Below, piece after piece: positions 21,878-30,514 of a DNA stretch of 64,000 bases; positions within the stretch are counted from its first letter, which is position 1, and each line of letters opens with the position of its first letter. The notes beneath the pieces are model-generated. The model saw only the letters and a list, made by a program, of their open reading frames with translations. It searched no databases and was not told the DNA's origin. The translations under genes and the position numbers were made by a program. This DNA comes from Prorocentrum cordatum (Eukaryota; Sar; Dinophyceae; Prorocentrales; Prorocentraceae): positions 752,913 to 816,912 of the forward strand of contig CAUYUJ010017982.1 of NCBI GenBank assembly GCA_963575745.1, read 5' to 3'.

Positions 21878-22377
21878 TTACGGGGCGGATGAACACGACG
21901 GTGCCCCCGTCTGGTTGGATGTGCGGTCCTCAGGATGACCGCGACATCCCGAGCGCACAAGGGGAGCGCCCCTCCGCAGCAGCGGAGGGATGTCTCACGA
22001 ATTTCGCGGAGGGGGGGTGACCTCGGCGGAGGGGCGGACTCGCGCGCGCGCGGGGGAGCGCGGTTTCGCGCGTCGCGTGCGGCATCGCATGCGGTGTGAA
22101 AAAAAAAAATGGCATCTGTGCTGTCATCTGTGTCCTGCTCTCTCCTTTGCTTTGCTTCCCCTTGCACTCCCTCCTGCAATCCCCCGCCCGCCATTATGTC
22201 TTTGTTCTGTCCATCGCTTCCATGCGCGCAACTCACACAGCGCCCCCTTCTCTCACATATGGGTTCGGGGCGGGAAATCTTTCTCTCACAGAGGGGGGCC
22301 GATGTATCAATGATTCTCCTGTTCAGGCGGATGTGCGCGTATCGAAAAACTGAGAAGGCCGCGTCGACCCGCCGTTC

Positions 22378-22380
<3 letters not shown>

Positions 22381-22475
<95 letters not shown>

Positions 22476-22490
22476 CCTCTATCTGCCTTT
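22381..22490. repeat. TC microsatellite
   Basis: About 110 bases of TC with occasional TG, just upstream of the large gene at 22668. It could act as a polypyrimidine stretch, but no function can be read from it. Confidence 0.9.
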
Positions 22491-22667
22491 CCTCTCCTTC
22501 TCCTTTTGCTCAAGTGCGGGCAGGCCGCGGATCCGTGAGGCCCCTCCTACTGTCCGCGCGCGCGACAGGCACTCGTGCTTCAAGCGGGGCTCCGCAGCAG
22601 CGGGGGCAACCGTCGCGGAGCATCTGTTTTGGAAGCTGCCCCCGCAGCAGCGGGGGCCCCTGGATAG

Positions 22668-25159
22668 ATGTCCGAGGACATCAAGTCAGGCCCCCTGAAT
22701 GATGCCGCCATGTTGCGCAGCCGCTATGCCTTGAAGGACTCCGAGGGGCAGCGGTTGAAGGCCAAGATCTCCTTGGAGGATATCAGCGCCCACCCGCATA
22801 ACAGGGGTGGAACGTGCCCCTCCGCTGCCAGAGTGGTTAATCTCCTGTGTGGGATTCTGAAAGACAGGTTCCTCCAGAACGAGGCGCAGCACGAAGCAGT
22901 GGTTGTTCAGGAACTCCCTGCGGGGAAGAAGGCCGTTTACGAGCGCCTCCATGGCAAGCCGTACACGGCGCACGCGGACCACAACAAGCAGAAAACGGAG
23001 TCCGTGGAGGCTCTACGCTCGGCGTGCACAAGCTTGTCAACGTTCAACTACGGGGCGCTGAGCCACTGCACGCTAACCCTTGGTCTGCTGAGCCTCAAGC
23101 ACGGCGCAGTGTGGGTCATTCCCGAAGAACACAAAGGATGTGGTTTGGAGGAGTTCCAGACAGGTCCAGGTGGCTCCTGGGATATCCCAAAAATGCGTCG
23201 CGCACCGAAGTTCACAGAACTCATGGACGTGCTCGATAACGGTTTGCTTTGCGAGGTGCTCTCGTGGGAAATTCACTTCGATGCCGACTTCGCGCAAGGC
23301 CAGGCGATCATTTCCGCGGCCCTGAACGACCCGCAGGGAAAAGGTGTGACCTCTCACGAAATCGAGCTCCTGACGTCCGTCGCTGATCTCGTCGCCACCG
23401 CAGCACCGGCGGCCAAGAAAGCATCGTGGGGATCTGAGACAGGGCAGCCCGTGAATATCCCGTACGACACTATTCTCAAGGCTTGCGCGCAACGACACCC
23501 CGAGTACGCCAAGGCCAAATGGTTCGAGGACATGTTCACTTTCGTCATCAACGTAGGGGCCGCATCAGGGCAGCTCATACCGCAAATTCTGGATTATGAT
23601 AGACGTTGGGTGGATCACAAAATGCGCTCCCTGTCACCAGCCACATGGGGCGTTCTCAACCAACTCCCCATAGAGTGTCCCCATGTGAAGGTTGCCCTTG
23701 TCATGAGGGCGTACTCGCAAGAGCCGAGGTGCGGACAATGCCCCGCGCCGGAAACGGCTTGGGGACACAGCGAGGGCAGCAGTCGGGCACAGGACCTCAA
23801 TGCTTTGCTGGGGTATGTCCGTCGAATCTTGGCCCCCGCAGCAGCGGAGGCCCACGGGGAGGAGAAGAGCGCGACTTTGACCGCGGGGGCGGTTCTGACT
23901 GCGACGGAGACCTTCTACCAGGCGTACGCAAGGGTGAAGGCTTGCAAACCTCGTCTGGAGGTGGTTGTGGAGGCCGTGCGCGAGGCAGTGCGTCCATGCT
24001 ATGCTGAAGTGCGCGAGGCCTGGCAGAAAATTGAAAAGAACGCACAGAAAGAGTTCCCGCTCCCTCCTGCGCCGTGGGCCGACAAGCTGCCCGCGGCCCC
24101 CGAGAACCCCGATGGCCCTCGCAGCAGCGGAGGTGGCGAGGGCCCTCGCCCGCAGCCAGTACTGATAGAGTTCAGCGAAGAAGACGAGCCTCTGAACAGG
24201 CAGATGTCTGAAGTGTCAAAGCCCGTGAACAGCCTGATGGTGGTCCCAGTGAAATCGCGGCACGCTTCGGCTCCGTCTGCCAATCTCGACACAGAGAGGT
24301 GGCACCAAGCAAGCATCGCGGAAGTCATGACTAGCTTCCATCGCCACGCGGACACTTGCGCCCAACCCGTCCAGATGCAATATGACGTTCAAGCCAAGAG
24401 TGTCCATGTGGTGGCTACTGAGGATATCGCCGAGGGGAAACTGATGCTCTTCCCTTGCTGCCCCACCTCGAAGATTTTCCCGAAAGTCTCGAGCAACCCG
24501 CGGGCAGTGGAGGTGCTAGTCGGTGAGAAACGTCCGACCCCTGTCGAGCAAATGGAAAATATTGGGCAACATCCGATTTCAAATTACCAGAGCTGGAGCT
24601 CAAGCCCGCGCCGCAGGGAGCGGCCTCCGCAGCAGCGGAGGGCGCGCAGGGCGAGGCGCCCGTAGGTCCGCAGCTCGACGGGGCGGCCCCCGCAGCAGCG
24701 GCGCCTGCGCAGGGCGAGGCCGACCAGTCAGAGAATCCGTACCAGTTTAAGTTCGGAGGTACCGAGTCCTTGCACTTCTTTTGGGGAGTTGAGACGATGA
24801 CACCAGAAGAACTTGCCCGAGCCCAGCTAGTGCAGGGACAGGAGCACTGGAAGTTCAACGTTGCACCTCGACCACAAGAGTTCCAGACAATGACAAAGTA
24901 CCAGCCAGCCGCCCCCCTCCGCGTCTGCAGCGTGCTTGTCCCGTGCATGCACAACACGGTGCCGCTGGTGCGCGGAGATCGGCTGATGCTGCAGATCACA
25001 ATGGAGAAGAGGGCCACCGACACCCAAAAGGAGAAGCAGGCATGGCAGAAGGAGCAGAAAGAGAAGGAAACGAAACGGAAGAAGGACGCGGAGGAGGGAC
25101 GGAAAGCCCCCAAGAGCGGTAAGATGACAATCCCTGGCCAGGGGGCCCACTTCGCGTGA
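22668..25159 (+). CDS. Large protein of a dinoflagellate-type family, function unknown, one frame break
   Basis: Starts at ATG in MSEDIKSGPLND, shortly after two family A hairpins. The first 620 codons contain NRGGTCPSAARVVNLLCGIL, NEAQHEAVVVQELPAGKKAV, a long globular part ending HVKVALVMRAYSQEP and RCGQCPAPETAW, helical ETFYQAYARVKAC, and an acidic linker. After about 24535 the better frame is the third one: ANGKYWATSDFKLPELEL, an Ala-rich linker from two hairpins, SENPYQFKFGGTESLHFFWG, LRVCSVLVPCMHNTVPLVRG, then a Lys/Glu-rich tail to TGA 25159. The motif order matches proteins I associate with dinoflagellate genomes, but no function is known to me. The break needs 3n+2 bases removed and has no family A hairpin on it. 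A fragment of this gene lies at 17205. Confidence 0.7.
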
Positions 25160-25312
25160 CCCCGCCGCAGCAGCGGAGGGCGCGCGAAACAGGGCGGCAG
25201 ATGACAGCGGCTGATGATCCACCCGTCGCAGCCCGCAGCCGTCAGCTGGAGGGGGGGAGGAAAAGGGCGGGGAGAGGAGGTCGAAGAGGGAGGGTGGAGG
25301 GTGGCAGCAGAA

Positions 25313-25598
25313 ACAGCACAGGACAGGGATGGGAGAGGTCACGCATCCGCCGCAGTAGTGGCGGTGGTACGACAGTTCTCATGGCGGCGCGGCGGTCGCT
25401 GAGAAATGGAGCAAGTGCGAGGGCCTGCAAGCGCTTAAATGTGAGTGCCTCTCGTCCCCTCCCTTCCTTTTCCTCCATGAGATCTCTCTCCTGGTGCATA
25501 TCCCCTGCCAGGTCTCGTCCTGCTCCTCTCCCTCTGTGTTCGCCCTGCCCTCCCCTCACGCCTCGCCTCCGTCTCCGTCCCCCCTCGTCCGTTCCTGC
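25313..25598. repeat. Dispersed repeat, copy 2 (partner at 16909-17198)
   Basis: Same orientation and almost the same sequence as 16909-17198. It directly follows the end of the 22668-25159 gene and precedes the family C hairpin cluster. Confidence 0.88.
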
Positions 25599-25664
25599 CT
25601 CCCTCCCGTGTCCTGTTTTCCTCTCTCCGTTCTCATCGTCCTGCTCATCGTCCTGCCGTCCTGT

Positions 25665-25985
25665 TCGCGGGACCCTCTGCGGGACAGAGGGGTGGTCAAA
25701 GCACACAAGGCCCCCCCCCCTCTGTGACAGAGGGGTGCTCGCGCTTTTCCGCGCACCCCCCCCCACCCCCCCTCTGTGACAGAGGGGGGGTTTGGTTAGC
25801 GCTTTTCCGAGCCCCTCCCCCCCCTCTGTCACAGAGTGGGGGTGCGCGGAAAAGCGCGACCACCCCTCTGTCACAGAGGGGTGGTCGTTCGATCAGGACG
25901 CCCCCCCCTGCGGGACAGAGGGTCGGTCAGAGCACACAAGGCCCCCCCTCAAGGGGCAGAGGAGCGGTCAAGGGACAGGGGGGGC
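25665..25985. repeat. Cluster of family C hairpins
   Basis: At least four CCCTCTGT-N-ACAGAGGG hairpins (near 25720, 25770, 25830 and 25865) plus degenerate copies with CTGCGGGACAGAGGG. The central base is G in some and C in others, so both orientations are present. Between copies GGTGCTCGCGCTTTTCCGCG and its reverse complement recur, so neighbouring units are themselves inverted. Confidence 0.85.
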
Positions 25986-26196
25986 AGCTGTGCTCGTTCG
26001 GAGAGAAGGAGGGGGGGGGGTTGGATGAGATGGAAGGATGCTCGAGGAGGGAGCATGATGCTGATGAGGAGTAGGAGGATCTGTTCGAGACTAGGAGTCC
26101 GCTTTCCATAGCCGTTTTCAGGCGGATCACCTGTGAGGGGAGCAGACACCTAGGACGCGGGCGCCTTCGCAGCAGCGAGGGCTTGCGCGCGGCGGC

Positions 26197-26685
26197 ATGA
26201 AACGCAGGGCAGAGGAAACGTGGCGGGATGTCGTTGTCGGGAAAGCAGCGCGCCAAGATGGCACGAGCATGGGGGTGCTCTGCGCGACGGGCGGGCTGTG
26301 CCGAAGTCACGAGGGAGCAGCGGGATTTGCTCTGGAATGCGAGGAGCGCTGTGTTTCCTTGGGCGGCGAGATAAGCTTAGAAGCCTTCGTGCCCGTCGGA
26401 AAGCACCGCCTGTGGATGCTCAAGGTGGTCGGTGGTCACAGTGCCGTGAAGGGCGCCTTGAACGAAACAACCATGTTAGAGCAATTGCATGGGAAGTCTC
26501 GCGCCGGAGAAGGAGACAACGCGGATGAATCGGCGACTCCTGTGAAAGAGTCCCCCGCAGCAGCGGGGGTTGCAGCAGGACCTCCCGCAGCAGCGGGAGA
26601 AAAAGGTCGGGGTCCCATGGCGGGTCTCCTCGGAACCGTCAAGGGCGCATCGAAAGCGAAGAAAACCCCTGAGAAACAGAAATGA
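26197..26685 (+). CDS. Unknown protein, copy A of a duplicated gene
   Basis: Begins at ATG in MKRRAEETWRDVVVGKAARQ, 35 bases after a family A hairpin (near 26166), and ends at TGA 26685. The globular part reads GVLCATGGLCRSHEGAAGFA and EAFVPVGKHRLWMLKVVGG. Two adjacent hairpins near 26551 and 26579 code the linker PAAAGVAAGPPAAAGEKG, and the tail is basic. It is paralogous to the product at 28078. The two proteins differ at about 20 positions, which suggests both were kept under some constraint. Function unknown. Confidence 0.6.
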   Translation: MKRRAEETWRDVVVGKAARQDGTSMGVLCATGGLCRSHEGAAGFALECEERCVSLGGEISLEAFVPVGKHRLWMLKVVGGHSAVKGALNETTMLEQLHGKSRAGEGDNADESATPVKESPAAAGVAAGPPAAAGEKGRGPMAGLLGTVKGASKAKKTPEKQK

Positions 26686-26721
26686 TTTTCTCGAGGCACG
26701 CTCTGCAGAGTAACCGTGCCG

Positions 26722-27153
26722 ATGTCTCCTAAGCCAGATGAGGCCGACACGAAAGAGGTTAGTGTGCATGAGAACAAGTATGGGCAACTACTCGTTCAGA
26801 GTCAGGACCTGCCTTGGCTTCTGCATTACCTGTACGAGGAGAGCCAGGGCAAAAGCGTTCCCGAACCCAAAGACGACCACGACGACGACGCTTTGGACGA
26901 GAAGCGCCCGTGGACCACCAGGTGGTGCCCCTCTGGGATGTGGACAGTGGAGGTCAAAGGAGGGCCAATGGCAGGCCGAAAATGGGCCTCCAGGATTCAG
27001 GATCTGAACGAGGAGAAATGGTCCACAGGCGTGGCGTTGACGGAAGTGACGACGCCCTTGAAACAGTCCACCCGCGCGCAGCAGAAGCAGGTTCTTCTAG
27101 CGTTCTTGGAGGACGTGGTCCAGAAAGCCATCAAGCAGGAAACAGAGAAGTGA
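26722..27153 (+). CDS. Unknown protein of 143 residues
   Basis: The ATG of MSPKPDEADTKEV is preferred over the upstream in-frame GTG. The product reads ENKYGQLLVQSQDLPWLLHY, an acidic linker (DDHDDDALDEKR), then WTTRWCPSGMWTVEVKGG, ASRIQDLNEEKWSTGVALTE and a helical C-terminus LLAFLEDVVQKAIKQETEK. It stops at TGA 27153. It starts 37 bases after the preceding gene, on the same strand, and is missing from copy B of the duplication. No family name known. Confidence 0.62.
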   Translation: MSPKPDEADTKEVSVHENKYGQLLVQSQDLPWLLHYLYEESQGKSVPEPKDDHDDDALDEKRPWTTRWCPSGMWTVEVKGGPMAGRKWASRIQDLNEEKWSTGVALTEVTTPLKQSTRAQQKQVLLAFLEDVVQKAIKQETEK

Positions 27154-27511
27154 TGTCCTCGTGATCCGCTCGCTGGCGCGCGCCGCAGCAGCGGCGCGCT
27201 GACCGCTACGACGGTTTGTTTCATGCAGACAGACTCGGTGTTTGCACCGCAGCAGCGGCGCGCTGACCGCTGAGGTGGATGCCTGCGGGTTTCTGTCGAC
27301 TGGACAGGGGTGGGGGCACGCGCGGGGGATCGCGAGCCTGCGGCTCTCCAGCGCTCGCGCGCTAGATGACAAAGGAACTCACGGAATCTGGCGAGGAGGG
27401 GGCGGAGGGGCTGGGACAAGTAGGAGGGGGGGGAGGAGGAGGAGGAGGAGGAGGATCAGCAGCAGCAGCAGCAGCAGCACCCGCAGCAGCACCGACAGGA
27501 GGGTCACTGCG

Positions 27512-27935
27512 AGGATGCGGCCGTTTGCTTGCCCTGCGGCGCTGGGCTCGAGACAAGAGGGCGGCCGCGTGTGCGCGCGCATGGCTTCGGCATCATGGCC
27601 GCCGCAGCCGGTCCGCCCCCAGACCCAGGAGACGCTCGCCCTGCAAACGCGCCTCTGCGGGTCGGGCACGACCGCGAGGCCGACGAATTTGTGGAGTTTT
27701 GATACCAACAAGACAAAACGAAAGACCCCGACAGAGTGCTCATGAACCCACGGAAACTAAAGGGGACAATCTTCGGATTCGGGTAATTTCGTTATGCGCC
27801 GCAGCAGCGGCGCGGCTTGCCATTGTGAATCTGGCAAACGCATATGGAAGAAGATTCATTTATGCTCGCAGTGGCCGTGTCCCAGCGACCACCGTCTGGC
27901 GGACGGTTCTGTGGACTACAATAAGTGGCCAGATG
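27512..27935 (+). pseudogene. Truncated, broken copy of the 29582 gene
   Basis: Matches 29500-29892. Frame A of the functional-looking copy (FVEFWYQQDKTKDPDRVLMN) is interrupted here: TGG becomes TGA in VEF-W-YQQ, an extra GAATTTC-like insertion changes the frame after IFGFG, and the segment ends at the duplication junction. About 27 extra bases are present after GACGCTCGCCCTGCAAAC. It is therefore a dead paralogue. Confidence 0.8.
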
Positions 27936-28077
27936 AGGAGTCCGATGAGGAGTAGGAGGATCTGTTCGAGTCGAGGAGCCCGCTTTCCATAGCCGTTTTC
28001 AGGCGGATCACCTGTGAGGGGAGCTGACACCTAGGACGCGGGCGCCTTCGCAGCAGCGAGGGCTTGCGCGCGGCGGC

Positions 28078-28650
28078 ATGAAACGCAGGGCAGAGGAAAC
28101 ATGGCGGGATGTCGTTGTCGGGAAAGCAGCGCGCCAAGATGGCACGAGCATGGGGGTGCTCTGCGCGACGGGCGGGCTGTGCCGAAGTCACGAGGGGGCA
28201 GCGGGATTTGCTCTGGAATGGGAGGAGCGCTATGTTTCCTTGGGCGGCGAGGAAAGCCTAGAAGCCTTCGTGCCCGTCGGAAAGCACCGCCTGTGGATGC
28301 TCAAGGTGGTCGGTGGTCTCAATGCCGTGAAAGGCGCCTTGAACGAAACGACCACGTTAGAGCAATTGCTTGGGAAGCTTCGCGCCGGAGAAGGAGACAA
28401 CGTGGATGAAGCGGCGACTCCTGTGAAAAAGGCCCCCGCAGCAGCGGGGGTTGCAGCAGGAGCTTCCGCAGCAGCGGGGGAAAAGGGTCGGGATCCCATG
28501 GCGGATCTCCTCGGAACCGTGAAGGGCGCATCGAAAGCGAAGAAGGTGGCGGCGCGTGGCCAACCGGAGAAAAACCCTGAGAAACAGAAAGGATTTTCTC
28601 GAGGCACGCTCTGCCTCTCGCTCCGTGCGGTCGTCTTGGCTGCTGGCAGC
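28078..28650 (+). CDS. Unknown protein, copy B of a duplicated gene
   Basis: Paralogue of the product at 26197, same start (MKRRAEETWRDVVVGKAARQ) and same hairpin-coded linker, with 14 to 20 substitutions such as FALEWEERYVSLGGEESLEA. Where copy A stops after TPEKQK, here an extra segment KVAARGQPEKNPEKQKGFS is present and the frame runs on past the end of similarity (28615) into unrelated sequence, including the TATATG array. The natural C-terminus has probably been lost, so the extended frame to 28845 should not be taken literally. Confidence 0.5.
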
Positions 28651-28689
28651 TGGGCGGCTCTGGGCGGCGTCGGGCCTCCGCTGACCGAT

Positions 28690-28800
28690 TGCAATATGCA
28701 TATATGTATATCTTGTACATGTATGGTGTGTCGACGTATATGTGTATGTATATATGTATATGAATACATGTATATGTATATGTATATATTTAACACGGAC
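28690..28800. repeat. TATATG/TGTATA microsatellite
   Basis: About 110 bases of ATATGTATA-type repeat, the only strongly AT-rich stretch in this block. It lies inside the unrelated interior of duplication copy B. Confidence 0.88.
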
Positions 28801-29581
28801 GCAGTTGAGAGTCGATGGGGGGAGGGGGCCTGGCCCGCGGCCTAGGGCGGGGCCCGAGACTCTGGGACAGGACCCAGGGCCTCATCATCGTAGGATGCTC
28901 ATCATTCTCATCATCACTATGATGGTGGGGGAGGAGGAGGACAGCTACCAACTGCGCGTTGGCGCCACCGCCGCCCCCCCGCGCCCGCTGGCGCACCCGC
29001 AGTGCGGCTGCGGGAGGGGCTGCGCCTCAATTCCTGCAGAGGCGGCCTGCAGGAGTGTTTCACTTTTGGCGCCTTGTAGAAACGCCCGAACGGCCCGCCC
29101 TTTTTTGGGGGGGCTGTCGGTTCACGAGGGAGGAGGAGACCATCATCATCCCCCGTGCCGCGTTCGCCTTCCCTCGACGACGATGTCGACGACTTCCCAC
29201 GTTCTGGCTGAAAGGCGGGCCCAATTTCCCTCGTTCGGGCCGCTTGTTTTCTGGGGGGTGTTCTCGGAGTCGTTCGGGCCGTTCGTTCGTGTGTGCATGC
29301 TTCTGGAGTTTTCTGCGCGTCGTTCGGGCCGCTCGTCCTGGTGCGAGTCGTTCGGGCCCCTCCTCACCAGCCCATCTCGCAGCAGCAACTCTCGCGAAGC
29401 ATGCCGACAGTCGTGTTTTTCAGGCGTGTGTCCGCTGGGCCCCGCATATCTCCCCTGTTCCTCCTTCCTCCCGCCCCCTTGTACATCCTCCTTGTGGGAA
29501 GATGCGGCCGTTTGCTCGCCCTGCGGCGCTGGGCTCGAGACAAGAGGGCGGCCGCGTGCGCGCGCGCATGGCTTCGGCCTC

Positions 29582-30514
29582 ATGGCCGCCGCAGCCGCTC
29601 CGCCCCCAGACCCAGGAGACGCTCGCCCTGCAAACCGCGAGGCCAACGAATTTGTGGAGTTTTGGTACCAACAAGACAAAACGAAAGACCCCGACAGAGT
29701 GCTCATGAACCCACGGGAACTAAAGGGGGCAATATTCGGATTCGGGTACGTTATGCGCCGCAGCAGCGGCGCGGCTTGCCTTTGTGAATCTGGCAAACGC
29801 ATATGTAAGAAGATTCATTTATGCTCGCAGTGGCCGTGTCCCAGCGACCACCGTTTGGCGGACGGTTCTGTGGACTACAATAAGTGGTCAGACTTGCAAG
29901 CGCCCTGGCATTTAGTGCATTGCGCGGACGGGTGGCCCGCAGGAGCTGGAGCCCCCGCAGCAGCGGAGGCGCCGGCCGAGGCGTGCGAGGTCCCTGTTGA
30001 AGCGGCAGCGGAGCCGTGGGTGGGCCCTGCTGAAGGCCCCGCAGCAGCGGGGCCGTCAGCGGAGGCGTGCGTGGCCCCTGCTGAAGTGGCAGCGGAGCCG
30101 TACGTGGGCTCTTCTGACGGCCCCGCAGCAGCGGGTGCGTCAGCGGAAGCGTGCGTGGCCCCTCCTGAAGTGGCGGCGGCACCGTGCGCGTGCCCTTCTG
30201 AAGGCCCCGCAACAGCGGAGGCGCGCGTAGGTCCTGCTGGCGCGCATGGCGCCGACGCTATCGCCGAGGCCGCTTCCGCAGTGGAGGCTGCCCTGAAGGA
30301 CTCCGCGGCAACAGCAGCCCTCTCAGCAAAGGGGGTTGCCCCTGTCGCTTTCCCCCAACCCGCCCCGCTCGCTGTTCGCGACATAGCGGAACCCGTGCTT
30401 ACAGGGGCGGAGATCGCTGCAGTGACCGCCTTTGAAAAGACAGCCGCGAATGCAGGCGCTGTGGTTGCCCCGCCCGCGCCTGCAGGGGCACTTTCAGAAC
30501 GAGGCCAGAGGTGA
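29582..30514 (+). CDS. Ala-rich N-terminal region of a multi-domain transposon-type protein
   Basis: Starts at ATG in MAAAAAPPPDPGD. A globular part follows: ANEFVEFWYQQDKTKDPDRV, LKGAIFGFGYVMRRSSG, then a Cys-containing stretch CLCESGKRICKKIHLCSQWP with C-x-C, C, C spacing that could bind zinc, and PSDHRLADGSVDYNKW. From 29950 an Ala/Glu/Pro repeat begins, of about 80 bases per unit, each carrying a family A hairpin (29955, 30037, 30122 and a decayed one at 30205). The frame meets a TGA at 30512-30514. The same frame then continues into the OTU-like region, so this may be one gene with a stop or a missed intron. A dead duplicate lies at 27512. Confidence 0.55.
   Translation: MAAAAAPPPDPGDARPANREANEFVEFWYQQDKTKDPDRVLMNPRELKGAIFGFGYVMRRSSGAACLCESGKRICKKIHLCSQWPCPSDHRLADGSVDYNKWSDLQAPWHLVHCADGWPAGAGAPAAAEAPAEACEVPVEAAAEPWVGPAEGPAAAGPSAEACVAPAEVAAEPYVGSSDGPAAAGASAEACVAPPEVAAAPCACPSEGPATAEARVGPAGAHGADAIAEAASAVEAALKDSAATAALSAKGVAPVAFPQPAPLAVRDIAEPVLTGAEIAAVTAFEKTAANAGAVVAPPAPAGALSERGQR

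Larger units (their letters stand above)
26055..29892. repeat. Tandem duplication, unit about 1.9 kb, two diverged copies
   Basis: Copy A (26055-27935) and copy B (27936-29892) share their two ends. A 26055-26706 matches B 27936-28615 and A 27512-27935 matches B 29500-29892, each with a few percent differences. The interiors (26707-27511 and 28616-29499) are unrelated. In copy A the interior carries another gene. In copy B it carries a TATATG array and GTTCGGGCC repeats. The junction at 27935 is direct: AAGTGGCCAGATGAGGAGTC runs straight into the start of copy B. Confidence 0.9.
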
